Shown here: positions 14,584 to 21,977 of the stretch, piece by piece
Numbering within the stretch: the first letter of the stretch is position 1
How the letters are laid out: each line of letters starts with the position of its first letter
Assembly: GCA_910585815.1 (NCBI GenBank)
Contig: CAJUFJ010000039.1
Coordinates: 1-33,059, forward strand
Direction of reading: 5' to 3'
Source: an uncultured Oscillospiraceae bacterium
GTDB taxonomy: Bacteria > Bacillota > Clostridia > Oscillospirales > Oscillospiraceae
DNA length: 33,059 bases
The notes under the pieces: generated by a model
Told to the model about the DNA's origin: nothing
Seen by the model: the letters and a program-made list of their open reading frames with translations, nothing else
The model's database searches: none
Program-made: the position numbers and the translations under genes

Positions 14584-15735
14584 ATGACAGGAAGCCTGCA
14601 AATGAAAAACGGCAAATTTTATATGGTCCTGAATGTCCAGGAAAATGGCAAGCGAAAGATGAAGTGGATATCCACAGGGCTGGTGGTCAAAGGCAACAAG
14701 CGGAAAGCGGAGCAAATGCTCAGAGAGACGCTGCAAGCCTATGAGATTCAGCAAAGCGGTCCCAAATGCAATATGCTGTTTTCGGACTACATTCAAAAGT
14801 GGCTGGAATATGTGCAGCGTAAGGTGGATGAGGTTACCTATCAGGGGTACGAGCTGCTTGCCCAGCGTCAGATCATTCCCTGGTTCAAAGAAAAAGGAAC
14901 AAAGCTGGAGGATGTTACCCTGCCGCTCCTGCAAGAGTACGTCGACGAAAAAGCCACACGAGGCCGTGTAGACGGCAAAGGCGGCCTTTCGCCCCGCAGT
15001 CTGCGGCTGCATAAGAATGTTATTTTCCAGTCGCTCACTGAGGCGGTCAAGGACGGTCTGCTGCCCAACAATCCCTGTCAGTATGTGGTACTCCCCAAAA
15101 ATATTCGCTATGAGTCCCACTTTTACACGGTTGAGCAGTTGAATCAGTTCTTTGAGGCAATCAAGGACGAACCGCTGTACCCTTTGCTGAAGATCACAGC
15201 TATCTATGGGCTGCGTCGAAGTGAGGTCCTGGGGTTGAAGTGGGACAGCATTGACTTTGACGCTGGAACGGTGACCATCCGGCACACAGGCTCCAAGGTG
15301 ACAAAGGCGGTGGAGAAGGACAAGACGAAGAACGCCACCAGCTACCGCTCTTTCCCGCTGACGAACGAGGCTCGGAGTATCTTTCAGGCTGCAAAGACCG
15401 AGGAACAGAAAAACCGGCGGCTGTTTGGCAAAGCGTATCAGGAGAGCGACTATGTGTTCAAATGGCCTGACGGACATTCTTATTCACCTGATTATATCAC
15501 CGAAAAATTCCCGGCCCTGTTGAAAAAGCATGGAATGCCTCATATTCGGCTACACGAACTTCGTCACAGCTGCGCCAGTCTGCTGATCAACGCCGGCTTT
15601 ACCCTCAAGGACGTCCAGGAGTGGATGGGACACGCAGATATCAAGATGACCGCCAATATCTACGGACACTTGGACGTTTCCAGAAAGCAAAGCATGGCCG
15701 CAAAGCTCTCCGGAGACTTATCGGCTCCGTGTTAG
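14584..15735 (+). CDS. int: Tyrosine site-specific integrase
   Basis: 383 residues with the full catalytic set: R211 (YGLRRSEVLGL), a lysine near 247-249 (KDKTKN), H324 and R327 in HELRH, H350 in MGH, and nucleophile Y360 in NIYGHL. Residues 1-50 form an arm-binding, AP2-like N-terminus (FYMVLNVQENGKRKMKWISTG) and about 63-165 a SAM-like core-binding domain, as in Tn916/phage integrases. The ATG at 14584 follows GAGAGGAGG. The gene ends in TAG 84 bases from the 3' end of a convergent tRNA-Pro gene, the usual setting for integration into a tRNA. It appears intact, so the element may still be integrable or excisable even though cargo genes are broken. Confidence 0.95.
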   Translation: MTGSLQMKNGKFYMVLNVQENGKRKMKWISTGLVVKGNKRKAEQMLRETLQAYEIQQSGPKCNMLFSDYIQKWLEYVQRKVDEVTYQGYELLAQRQIIPWFKEKGTKLEDVTLPLLQEYVDEKATRGRVDGKGGLSPRSLRLHKNVIFQSLTEAVKDGLLPNNPCQYVVLPKNIRYESHFYTVEQLNQFFEAIKDEPLYPLLKITAIYGLRRSEVLGLKWDSIDFDAGTVTIRHTGSKVTKAVEKDKTKNATSYRSFPLTNEARSIFQAAKTEEQKNRRLFGKAYQESDYVFKWPDGHSYSPDYITEKFPALLKKHGMPHIRLHELRHSCASLLINAGFTLKDVQEWMGHADIKMTANIYGHLDVSRKQSMAAKLSGDLSAPC

Positions 15736-15771
15736 AAAAGTGTTAGAAAACCGGCGTTTGCGGAAGGGAAA

Positions 15772-15815
15772 ATAAAAAAAGAGAAGTCCCAGAAGCCTTG
15801 CGGCTCTAGGACTTC
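15772..15815 (-). terminator. Terminator of tRNA-Pro
   Basis: An interrupted stem (15783-15797 with 15802-15815, TTGC loop) followed on the reverse strand by a T7 run (15780-15774). It directly follows the tRNA 3' end and is convergent with the integrase. Confidence 0.75.
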
Positions 15816-15818
15816 CCG

Positions 15819-15896
15819 TGGTCCGAGTGACTGGATTCGAACCAGCGGCCTCTTGAACCCCATTCAAGCGCGATACCAAACTTCGCCACACCCGGA
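15819..15896 (-). tRNA. tRNA-Pro (anticodon GGG)
   Basis: The 78 bases including CCA fold as a complete cloverleaf. The acceptor TCCGGGT pairs with ACTCGGA with one G-U pair. The anticodon stem CTTGA/TCAAG carries loop ATGGGGT with anticodon GGG. The T-arm is GCTGGTTCGAATCCAGT, and CCA is encoded. Its 3' end faces the integrase, so its T-arm and 3' half are the probable attachment core; a second partial copy would be expected at the far left end of the element. Confidence 0.95.
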
Positions 15897-15929
15897 AAAT
15901 GCTGGCCTCTTGTGTCGGGCAGCTTATGT

Positions 15930-15958
15930 ATAATACCACGCCTGAAAAGAAAAAGCAA
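15930..15958 (-). promoter_or_regulatory. Promoter of tRNA-Pro
   Basis: Reverse-strand TTGCTT (15958-15953) and TATTAT (15935-15930) with 17-base spacing, about 34 bases upstream of the mature tRNA 5' end. Confidence 0.65.
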
Positions 15959-15969
15959 CCCCTTTTTGA

Positions 15970-16015
15970 AAAAAATTTTAAATTGGGCGGAACCCCCATT
16001 TGCAGGGGCTCCGCC
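15970..16015 (-). terminator. Terminator after the coat protein genes
   Basis: A stem of about 11-12 bp (15986-15997 with 16004-16015) with a long T-rich run on the reverse strand. It closes the leftward coat gene pair and insulates it from the tRNA promoter. Confidence 0.75.
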
Positions 16016-16023
16016 GGGACGTT

Positions 16024-16281
16024 TTACGCTGTGGGCTGCTGGTTGGAAAACCGGGTATAGGCCTGGCTCACCTTGTTCTGAGGCGCCTGCTCCACCTGAT
16101 ACCAGCCCTTGGTCTGAGCCAGCTTAAACAGGTCGGTCTGGGTCTGATGGCTCTGGCGGAAGATGTTCAGGAAGTCGTCCCGCAGCGCCGTATTGACACA
16201 TTCCGAGGCGAACGTGTCGTAATTGGCGCTCATCTTCTTCTCACTGCACAAAAAGTCTGTAATCCGTTCCTGATCGTTCAT
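16024..16281 (-). CDS. CotF-like spore coat protein
   Basis: 85 residues with the CotF-family helical pattern: ERITDFLCSEKKMSANYDTFASEC, then LRDDFLNIFRQSHQTQTDLFKLAQTKGWYQVEQA and a short Gln-rich tail. CotF-type proteins are small ferritin-like helical proteins of the spore coat or of sporulating cells; exact function is unclear. It follows another gene of the same type by 13 bases, so they form a two-gene unit. Together they suggest that the host forms spores. Confidence 0.85.
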   Translation of the reverse strand: MNDQERITDFLCSEKKMSANYDTFASECVNTALRDDFLNIFRQSHQTQTDLFKLAQTKGWYQVEQAPQNKVSQAYTRFSNQQPTA

Positions 16282-16294
16282 GCCTGTTCCTCCT

Positions 16295-16480
16295 TTAGCG
16301 CAGGTGACCCAGTAGGGTGTTGTAGTTTTGCAGGTGCTGGCTGGCGCAGGACTGAAACTGATTTTTCAGCTCCTGGTCCTGACACTCCTGGACGGCGGAC
16401 AGGTACTTGCAGTGGAGCACCCGCTCAAAGTCCAGCTGGTCGGACAAAGCGGTCAGCTCCTTGGTGGTGAGATTGGGCAT
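16295..16480 (-). CDS. Small coat-associated protein, partner of the CotF-like gene
   Basis: 61 residues starting at the ATG at 16480 (MPNLTTKELTALSDQL), chosen because AAAGGAGG lies just upstream; the in-frame ATG at 16498 lies upstream of that site. The protein is helical (LDFERVLHCKYLSAVQECQDQELKNQF, LQNYNTLLGHL), like the short companion of CotF-domain proteins found in clostridia. Function is inferred from its neighbour. Confidence 0.75.
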   Translation of the reverse strand: MPNLTTKELTALSDQLDFERVLHCKYLSAVQECQDQELKNQFQSCASQHLQNYNTLLGHLR

Positions 16481-16539
16481 AAAACTGCCTCCTTTCAAAA
16501 CGGAGAAATCCTCCGCTACTGGCAGTTAGTCTGTCCAGA

Positions 16540-17082
16540 TCATTCCCGCTTATGCGGAACTTTGGGATTCCCCTCCCCGTCAAAATCCCAAACCAGGTGG
16601 AGCTGGCCCTCCCGGCGCTCCGTCCGGGCCAGGCAGAACAGGGCGGGCAGCCGCACGGGCCGGTCGGCCCGGAGGGGGGCGGCCAGGGAGAAGCCGCCCT
16701 CCCCCCGGCGGCACAGCATGGCCCCTGTGAGCTGCTTTTTCAGCACCGGGTCGGATACCAGCCGCTCCGGGTGCTGCTCACAGTACCACTGCCCGGAGGG
16801 CTGGCTGTTGAAGGCAAAGGCCAGCGGGGCCTCCGCCCGGAAACGGGGCCAGCAGCCCGCCTGCTCCAGCGCCCCCACGGACAGGGTGCGGCGCAGCCGC
16901 AGCGCCCCGCCCTCCGGGGCCAGGGTGCCCAGAAGGAGCTTGCCCCCCTGCTCGCCGTGGAGCCACACCTTGTAGAGCCCCCGGCCGTCCGCCAGACGCT
17001 CCGCCTCCATATGTACCCGGGGGCCCTCCTGATGCAGGGTCAGGGTCCCACCGCCCCCCATTGTAAGCCGTTCTTCCACCAT
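16540..17082 (-). CDS. Uncharacterised GC-rich chromosomal protein
   Basis: 180 residues from the ATG at 17082, preceded by GGAGAGGGGG; two in-frame ATGs further up (17103 and 17133) lack a better site. The protein begins with a beta-like repeat (LTMGGGGTLTLHQEGPRVHMEAERL), and the rest is mixed, with conserved-looking Trp and Cys positions (AGCWPRFRAEAPLAF, GQWYCEQHPERLV). There is no signal peptide or membrane segment. I do not recognise a family. It lies between serA and the coat genes and is probably transcribed alone or by serA readthrough. Confidence 0.6.
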   Translation of the reverse strand: MVEERLTMGGGGTLTLHQEGPRVHMEAERLADGRGLYKVWLHGEQGGKLLLGTLAPEGGALRLRRTLSVGALEQAGCWPRFRAEAPLAFAFNSQPSGQWYCEQHPERLVSDPVLKKQLTGAMLCRRGEGGFSLAAPLRADRPVRLPALFCLARTERREGQLHLVWDFDGEGNPKVPHKRE

Positions 17083-17140
17083 TTCCGCCCCCTCTCCTGC
17101 CATTCTATGCGGGGAAGGGGGAAAATACGCCAAAGGAAAC

Positions 17141-17162
17141 GCGGCGGCCCGTTGGCCGCCGC
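17141..17162 (-). terminator. GC-rich hairpin after serA
   Basis: A perfect 9-bp stem GCGGCGGCC/GGCCGCCGC with a CGTT loop, starting 8 bases past the serA stop. The T content beyond it on the reverse strand is only moderate, so termination may be incomplete. Confidence 0.55.
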
Positions 17163-17169
17163 GCTCAGC

Positions 17170-18342
17170 TCAGTGATTCAGAACCCGCACCCGGATCATA
17201 TTGGGGATGGCCCGCAGCTCCTCCACCGCCTCCTCAGTGAGGCGGGTATTCACGTCCACCAGGGTGTAGGCGTAGTCCTTCTTGGACTTATTGGTCAGGT
17301 TTTCCACGTTGATATGGTCGTCGGACAGCACCGCCATGATCTGGGACAGCATACCGGGCACATTCTTGTGAATCAAGCAGATGCGGGCGATGCCGCTCCA
17401 GTCCTGGACCACGTTGGGCAGGTTGACCGAGTTGGTGATGTTGCCGTTCACCAGGTAGTCCTGGAGCTGGCGGGCAGCCATAACAGCGCAGTTCTCCTCG
17501 CTCTCCGGGGTGGAGGCCCCCAGGTGGGGCAGGGCAATCACGTTTTTCACCGTGGCGATCCGTTCATCGGGGAAGTCAGTGACGTATTTGGCCACCCGGC
17601 CCGCCTCTAGAGCGGCGATCATGTCCTCGTCGTTCACCAGACCGCCCCGGGCCAGGTTGAGCACCCGCACCTGGCCCTTCATCTTGCCGATGGCCTCGGC
17701 GTTGATAAAGTCCTTGGTGGAGCTGTTGTAGGGGACATGGATGGTGATGTAGTCGGACACCTTATAAAGCTCGCCCACCTCCTTCACCACATGGACATGG
17801 CGGTCCAGCCGCAGGGCGGCGTCCACCGACAGGAAGGGGTCGTAGCCGTAGACGTCCATCCCCAGGTCCAGGGCGATGTTGCACACCAGAGCCCCGATAG
17901 CCCCCAGGCCGATGACGCCCAGGGTCTTCTTATACAGCTCCGGGCCCGCGAAGGCGGACTTGCCCTTTTCCACGGCGGCGGCCACGTCCACCTTGGGGGT
18001 GTGGGCCTGCTCCTGTACCCAGTCGGCGCCCCCCAGAATGTCCCGGGAGGCCACCAGCATGGCGGCAATCACCAGCTCCTTCACCGCATTGGCGTTGGCG
18101 CCAGGGGTGTTGAAGACCACAATGCCATTTTCCGAGCACCGGTCGATGGGGATATTGTTGGTGCCCGCCCCGGCCCGGGCGATGGCCCGGAGGGCGTCGG
18201 GGAAAACGTACTCGTGCATGGGGGCGGAGCGGACCAGGATACCGTCCTCGTTCTCCACGTCGTTCCCCACCTGGAAGCGGTCACGGTCCAGCCGGGCCAG
18301 CCCCACGGAAGAAATTTTGTTCAGTGTTTTAATACGATACAT
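17170..18342 (-). CDS. serA: D-3-phosphoglycerate dehydrogenase
   Basis: 390 residues. It oxidises 3-phosphoglycerate to 3-phosphohydroxypyruvate with NAD, the first step of serine synthesis. Visible are the NAD-binding GLGAIG (145-150) with YDPF after it, catalytic R232 (LNLARGGLVN), E260 (PDERIA) and H273 (LPHLGAS). A C-terminal ACT domain covers about 318-390 (NVPGMLSQIMAVLSDDHINVENL). This is the short single-ACT form without the intervening ASB domain; serine feedback through ACT is family knowledge. The ATG at 18342 follows GAGGTAATT. It is the last gene of an operon that begins with serC. Confidence 0.95.
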   Translation of the reverse strand: MYRIKTLNKISSVGLARLDRDRFQVGNDVENEDGILVRSAPMHEYVFPDALRAIARAGAGTNNIPIDRCSENGIVVFNTPGANANAVKELVIAAMLVASRDILGGADWVQEQAHTPKVDVAAAVEKGKSAFAGPELYKKTLGVIGLGAIGALVCNIALDLGMDVYGYDPFLSVDAALRLDRHVHVVKEVGELYKVSDYITIHVPYNSSTKDFINAEAIGKMKGQVRVLNLARGGLVNDEDMIAALEAGRVAKYVTDFPDERIATVKNVIALPHLGASTPESEENCAVMAARQLQDYLVNGNITNSVNLPNVVQDWSGIARICLIHKNVPGMLSQIMAVLSDDHINVENLTNKSKKDYAYTLVDVNTRLTEEAVEELRAIPNMIRVRVLNH

Positions 18343-18369
18343 GTGAATTACCTCGAATTAGTTTTAATA

Positions 18370-19200
18370 TCAGCCGCAGTCCCAATTATACATGACCCGG
18401 GAGAAGTCCCGGCGCTTTAGATCGTCCCGGTTGATGAAGAAGTTGCCTACCCCTAAATCGCCCCAGCAGACAAAGAACTCCCGGCCCCGTGTGTCACTGT
18501 CCAACTGGAACAGAAGGGTATCCAGGTCTCCGTGCTGGGTCTCGCGGGGGTCGGCCTGCGTGAAGTAAGGGTAGCCGCCCAACTGGTGATGGGGGACATC
18601 CTCGTTGCCGTAGCCGAACAGATCATCTTCATCATCGTCTTCCTCCAGCAGCTCGAATACATCCCAGCCCTTTTCGATGGGCTCATCCGGCTTTTTCTGA
18701 TTCCACTTCTGGACGAACAGGGAATCAAAACGAAAGTCGCCGGGGGTCATGCCCTGATCCACAGGGACGCCGAAAACGATATGGAAGGGTCCCTTCTCCA
18801 GGGGGGAGTAGTCCTCCGGTGTTTCCGGGAGGGAGATATCCGCCGCCGTAACGGAGGGGTCCGCCGTCTCATGGTAGAGAACAGCGTAATTTTTTGACTT
18901 CATGGCTCCGAAATCACAGCCAAACATCTCGTCGGTGCCGATGAAAAATTGCAGCAGACCGGCGTGGGGATAGTCGGGCAGAGCAGTGAGCTGGGTACAG
19001 TCGATCTGAGCCAGAAACCGCAAGGGTACCCCCTGCTCGTCCACAGGCCACTTGGTCCCCTTGGGCAGATAGGGGGTGCCCCCCACCTTGCTGCCGGTCA
19101 GGCCAGGCTCACCCTCCTCCAGGGAGAAAGAGAGACAGGGGGTACGGTATTCTGCACGGATTTCTTCACAGATGGCGTTGGTAAGCTCAAAATTGGTCAT
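18370..19200 (-). CDS. DUF1963 (YwqG-family) protein
   Basis: 276 residues. SKVGGTPYLPKGTKWPVDEQG, FLAQIDCTQLTALPDYPHAGLLQFFIG, then HQLGGYPYFTQADPR and a C-terminal ELLFQLD-like strand with GDLGVGNFFI follow the DUF1963/YwqG family along the full length. Its molecular function is unknown; a role in cell-surface or stress context is only suggested for relatives. TGGAGG stands before the ATG at 19200. Gaps of 18 and 27 bases place it within the serC-serA operon. Confidence 0.85.
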   Translation of the reverse strand: MTNFELTNAICEEIRAEYRTPCLSFSLEEGEPGLTGSKVGGTPYLPKGTKWPVDEQGVPLRFLAQIDCTQLTALPDYPHAGLLQFFIGTDEMFGCDFGAMKSKNYAVLYHETADPSVTAADISLPETPEDYSPLEKGPFHIVFGVPVDQGMTPGDFRFDSLFVQKWNQKKPDEPIEKGWDVFELLEEDDDEDDLFGYGNEDVPHHQLGGYPYFTQADPRETQHGDLDTLLFQLDSDTRGREFFVCWGDLGVGNFFINRDDLKRRDFSRVMYNWDCG

Positions 19201-19218
19201 AAATAAGTACCTCCAAAA

Positions 19219-19725
19219 TTACGCACCCACATGCTCCTTCAGTTTAACCCCGTCCAGCGCGGGGGCAATCACCAGGAACAGAGCCCCGCTGCCGATGCCT
19301 TGGGCCAGGGTGCCCAGGAACTGGGGCAGGAAGGCGGTCACGGTCCCGGCCATGACGCAGTTGGCCAGGGCGTAGGCGGCGGGGGAAAAGAGCCCAGCCG
19401 CTACCACGGCGGCCCAGTTGCGCAGGCAGAGGATGCGCTCCGACTTGCTGGTGAAGAACAGCACCAGCACCGCTTTGATCACCAGGGTAGGCAGCACCCA
19501 CATAGGGGCGGTGAGCAGGTCGGCCAGCCCCGCGCCGACGGCGGCGGCCGCCGCCGCGTAGGGGACAGGCAGCAGACAGGCCGCCAAGTAGATCAGGGCG
19601 TCCCCCAGGTGGATATAGCCCCCGGTGGGGAGGGGGATATGGAGCATGTAGGCGGTCATAACGGTGATGGCGGCGGCGAACAGCGCGGTTGTTGTCAGCA
19701 GGCGCAGGTTTTCTCTATGAGACAT
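19219..19725 (-). CDS. ECF transporter S component (TIGR04002-like)
   Basis: 168 residues with five or six hydrophobic segments. The first helices (TTTALFAAAITVMTAYMLHIP) and PTGGYIHLGDALIYLAACLLP are the hallmark of small ECF substrate-binding S components, and the length fits. It would work with a shared EcfA/A'/T energising module, which is not in the window. The substrate is unknown. Since it lies directly downstream of the PLP enzyme serC, a vitamin such as a B6 form could be guessed, but the sequence does not show this. GAAAGGA precedes the ATG at 19725. Confidence 0.75.
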   Translation of the reverse strand: MSHRENLRLLTTTALFAAAITVMTAYMLHIPLPTGGYIHLGDALIYLAACLLPVPYAAAAAAVGAGLADLLTAPMWVLPTLVIKAVLVLFFTSKSERILCLRNWAAVVAAGLFSPAAYALANCVMAGTVTAFLPQFLGTLAQGIGSGALFLVIAPALDGVKLKEHVGA

Positions 19726-19743
19726 GGGGTGTCCTTTCTCCGG

Positions 19744-20829
19744 TCAGTTGCTCTTGTCAAAGTTCTGGATAAAGCTGCACAGCTTTTCCACACCCTCCAC
19801 GGGCATGGCGTTGTAGATGCTGGCCCGCATGCCGCCGGTCTTCCGGTGGCCCTTCAAGTTGACAAAGCCGGCCGCTGCGGCCTCCTTGACAAACTTGGCG
19901 TCCAGGGCCTCGTCCCCGGTGCGGAAGGTGACGTTCATCCCGGAGCGAGAGCCCTTGTCCGCGTGGCAGGTAAACAGCCGGGAGGAATCCAGCACCTGGT
20001 AGAGCATATCGGCCCGCTGCCGCTTCCGCTGCTCCATCCCCTCCAGACCACCGTTCTCGGCCACCCAGTCCAGGGTGAGGCCAAGCATGTAGATGCACCA
20101 GCAAGGGGGGGTATTATACATGGAATCCTTGTCGATCATGGTCTGGTAGTTCATCATGAGGGGGGTGTAGGGCAGCTCGTGGCCGGCCAGGTCCTCTTTT
20201 ATGATAACCACCGTCAGCCCGGCGGGAGCCATGTTCTTCTGGGCTCCGGCGTAGATCAGGCCGAATTTGGACACGTCCACCGGCATGGACAGGATGTCAG
20301 AGGACATGTCGCACACCAGAGGGACAGAGCCGGTCTCGGGGACATAGTCCCACTCGGTGCCGTAGATGGTGTTGTTGGCGCAGTAGTAGAAGTAGCTGGC
20401 CTCGGGGTCCAGCTTCAGCTCCCCCTGGCGGGGGATGCAGCAGTGGTTGCGGTCGCCGGTGTCGCAGGCCAGGCTGATTGTTCCATACTTGGTGGCCTCC
20501 TTATAGGCCAGGTTGGAGAAGTTGCCGGTGACAGCGTAGTCCGCCTTTCCCGTTTTGCTGATAAGGTTCAGGGGGATGGCGGAGAACTGGCCGGAGGCCC
20601 CGGTTTGAAGAAACAGGATGCGGTAGTCCTCCGGGATGTTCATCAGCCGGCGCAGCTTGTCCTGGGTCTCCTGGAAGATGTCCATAAATACCTTAGATCG
20701 GTGGCTCATCTCCATCACGGACATACCGGATCCCCGGTAGTTGGTGATCTCAGCCCCGGCCCGCTCCAGTACGGACAGCGGAAGGACAGAGGGCCCGGCG
20801 GCAAAGTTGTAGACGCGGGAATTGCTCAT
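19744..20829 (-). CDS. serC: Phosphoserine aminotransferase
   Basis: 361 residues, the standard length. It transfers the amino group of glutamate to 3-phosphohydroxypyruvate, the second step of serine synthesis, and can also act in PLP formation in some bacteria. Features: VYNFAAGPSVLP at the N-terminus, MSVMEMSHRS near 36-45, TGASGQFSAIPLNL (76-89), DMSSDILS (174-181), and the PLP-binding lysine K198 in YAGAQKNMAPAGL. The ATG at 20829 follows AAGGGG. It is the first gene of the operon, with serA at the end and no serB in the window. Confidence 0.95.
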   Translation of the reverse strand: MSNSRVYNFAAGPSVLPLSVLERAGAEITNYRGSGMSVMEMSHRSKVFMDIFQETQDKLRRLMNIPEDYRILFLQTGASGQFSAIPLNLISKTGKADYAVTGNFSNLAYKEATKYGTISLACDTGDRNHCCIPRQGELKLDPEASYFYYCANNTIYGTEWDYVPETGSVPLVCDMSSDILSMPVDVSKFGLIYAGAQKNMAPAGLTVVIIKEDLAGHELPYTPLMMNYQTMIDKDSMYNTPPCWCIYMLGLTLDWVAENGGLEGMEQRKRQRADMLYQVLDSSRLFTCHADKGSRSGMNVTFRTGDEALDAKFVKEAAAAGFVNLKGHRKTGGMRASIYNAMPVEGVEKLCSFIQNFDKSN

Positions 20830-20894
20830 GGGAAAGAGCCCCTTTCTTTCAATAAAATAAAAACCGCCCCACCACGCAGGTGTGGCAGCTTTCT

Positions 20895-20923
20895 ATTATA
20901 GTCCCGGGAAAATAGGGTGTCAA
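20895..20923 (-). promoter_or_regulatory. Consensus promoter of the serC operon
   Basis: Reverse-strand TTGACA (20923-20918), 17-base spacer, TATAAT (20900-20895): a perfect sigma-A match. The resulting leader of about 60 bases contains a small hairpin (CCAC/GTGG) followed by a GCGG-TTTTTATTTT run, which could be a weak attenuator. Confidence 0.85.
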
Positions 20924-20929
20924 TGGAAA

Positions 20930-21070
20930 AAGTGAAAAGGGCGTGTCCTGCCGCGCCTTTTATCGCAATCACGTGGATTGGCACGTTCTGGAGGGGCGCA
21001 GACACTGTCCACCCATGAGTTGGCGTACTGCACAAAAATGATGTGCCTATTTTAGATAAATTAAACAATA
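20930..21070. other. Intergenic stretch between divergent serC and HPr-like promoters
   Basis: No gene seen. A hairpin-like AAAAGG...CCTTTT segment lies at 20935-20962. A stretch around 20990-21015 (GAGGGGCGCAGACACTGTCC-like) vaguely resembles one arm of the palindromic repeat at 30468-30539 and may be a decayed copy. Confidence 0.3.
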
Positions 21071-21077
21071 ACAGGCC

Positions 21078-21106
21078 TTGACGCTGAGAATCGAACCTGC
21101 TACAAT
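21078..21106 (+). promoter_or_regulatory. Promoter of the HPr-like gene
   Basis: TTGACG (21078-21083) and TACAAT (21101-21106) with 17-base spacing. The leader of about 100 bases that follows is GC-rich and can form two hairpins (GCAG-CCGCT/AGCGG-...GCTGC, then TTGCG...CGCAA) before the AAGGAGG of the gene. Confidence 0.7.
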
Positions 21107-21211
21107 ACGGGCAGCCGCTGAGGAAAGCGGTAGCTGCAACTTGCGGCCCGCCGGAGCGGCGAGAGCCCGCGGCGCAAACTGTTTTACGTGAAATGCAAGG
21201 AGGTCTTTGCT

Positions 21212-21433
21212 ATGTTTAAGGAAATTGAAATTAAGGATAAGGCCCAGGTGGAGAAGATCAACAAGCTGGCCTGCGATGCCCCCTATGAGGTGTGGCTCAG
21301 CTCCGGCAGCGTGATGCTGGACGCCCGCTCCCTGCTGGGGCTGTTCGCCCTGGTGGGCAAGAAGGCCAACGTGGTGGTGGAGGACGACGTGGCCCCCAAG
21401 TCCTTCCAGCGGCTGATTGCCAAAATGGGTTAA
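21212..21433 (+). CDS. HPr-family-like protein without the catalytic histidine
   Basis: 73 residues, slightly shorter than HPr (about 85-88). The C-terminal part, SVMLDARSLLGLFALVGKKANVVVE, fits HPr/Crh around the regulatory Ser46 helix (S-LLGL). The position of His15 in HPr (GxHARPA) reads here ACDAPYEVWLSSGS, with no histidine, so it cannot carry phosphate in the PTS relay. Like Crh of Bacillus, it may have a purely regulatory role; this is inference. The ATG at 21212 follows CAAGGAGG. It is a single-gene unit between its own promoter and a terminator. Confidence 0.75.
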   Translation: MFKEIEIKDKAQVEKINKLACDAPYEVWLSSGSVMLDARSLLGLFALVGKKANVVVEDDVAPKSFQRLIAKMG

Positions 21434-21458
21434 CTGCAAATTCATATGTCGTTTATCA

Positions 21459-21498
21459 GAGGACTGCCCCGCCGGGGCGGTCCTCTTAAAATTTTTTT
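21459..21498 (+). terminator. Terminator of the HPr-like gene
   Basis: A 12-bp stem with one mismatch (21459-21470 with 21474-21485), three-base loop, followed by TTAAAATTTTTTT. Confidence 0.85.
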
Positions 21499-21507
21499 CA
21501 AAACCCC

Positions 21508-21536
21508 TTGACATGGAGCTGTGTTAGTGATATGGT
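21508..21536 (+). promoter_or_regulatory. Promoter and probable operator of the GntR/ABC operon
   Basis: TTGACA (21508-21513) and TATGGT (21531-21536) with 17-base spacing. Overlapping and just after it are direct repeats GTTAGT and the inverted TTAC-ACAA-GTAA (about 21540-21551), plausible sites for autoregulation by the GntR protein encoded next. Confidence 0.65.
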
Positions 21537-21596
21537 TAGTTACACAAGTAATGAACCGACAAACAACTGAGCAAGTAAAATCGCGGAGGTGATAAG

Positions 21597-21977
21597 ATGC
21601 GTGGGACCTTAAATGACCAGTCCCTGATCTATTTGCAGATTGCCCGGATGCTGGAGGACGACATCCTCCGGGGGGTGTACCGGGAGGAGGAGCAGGTGCC
21701 CTCCACCAACGAGCTGGCCCGGGGCTACAACATCAACCCGGCCACGGCGGCCAAGGGCATCAACCTGCTGGTGGCAGACGGAATTTTGTACAAGCGCCGG
21801 GGCATCGGCATGTTCGTATCGAAAGGAGCGGGAGACACCGTGAAGCAGAAACGAAAGGCCGCCTTTTACGACGGCTATGTAAAGCCTCTGGTGAAGGAGG
21901 GGGCCTCCCTGGCCCTCACCGGAGAGGAGATTACAGCTATGATTCAACAGGCTATTGGAGAGGAGAACGAGACATGA
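21597..21977 (+). CDS. GntR-family regulator, YtrA subfamily
   Basis: 126 residues. A winged helix at about 10-75 (LIYLQIARMLEDDILRGVYREEEQVPSTNELARGYNINPATA) is followed by only a short helical tail (about 80-126), the layout of the YtrA subfamily that regulates ABC transporters in Bacillus. GGAGGTGATAAG precedes the ATG at 21597, and the stop overlaps the start of the ATPase gene (ATGA). It probably represses its own operon until a cell-envelope signal appears; the signal is unknown. Confidence 0.88.
   Translation: MRGTLNDQSLIYLQIARMLEDDILRGVYREEEQVPSTNELARGYNINPATAAKGINLLVADGILYKRRGIGMFVSKGAGDTVKQKRKAAFYDGYVKPLVKEGASLALTGEEITAMIQQAIGEENET

Noticed and set aside
21084..21110. Apparent tRNA T-arm-like sequence (GAGAATCGAACC) upstream of the HPr-like gene.
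   Set aside because: No cloverleaf can be built around it; it is the spacer and -10 of a good promoter.
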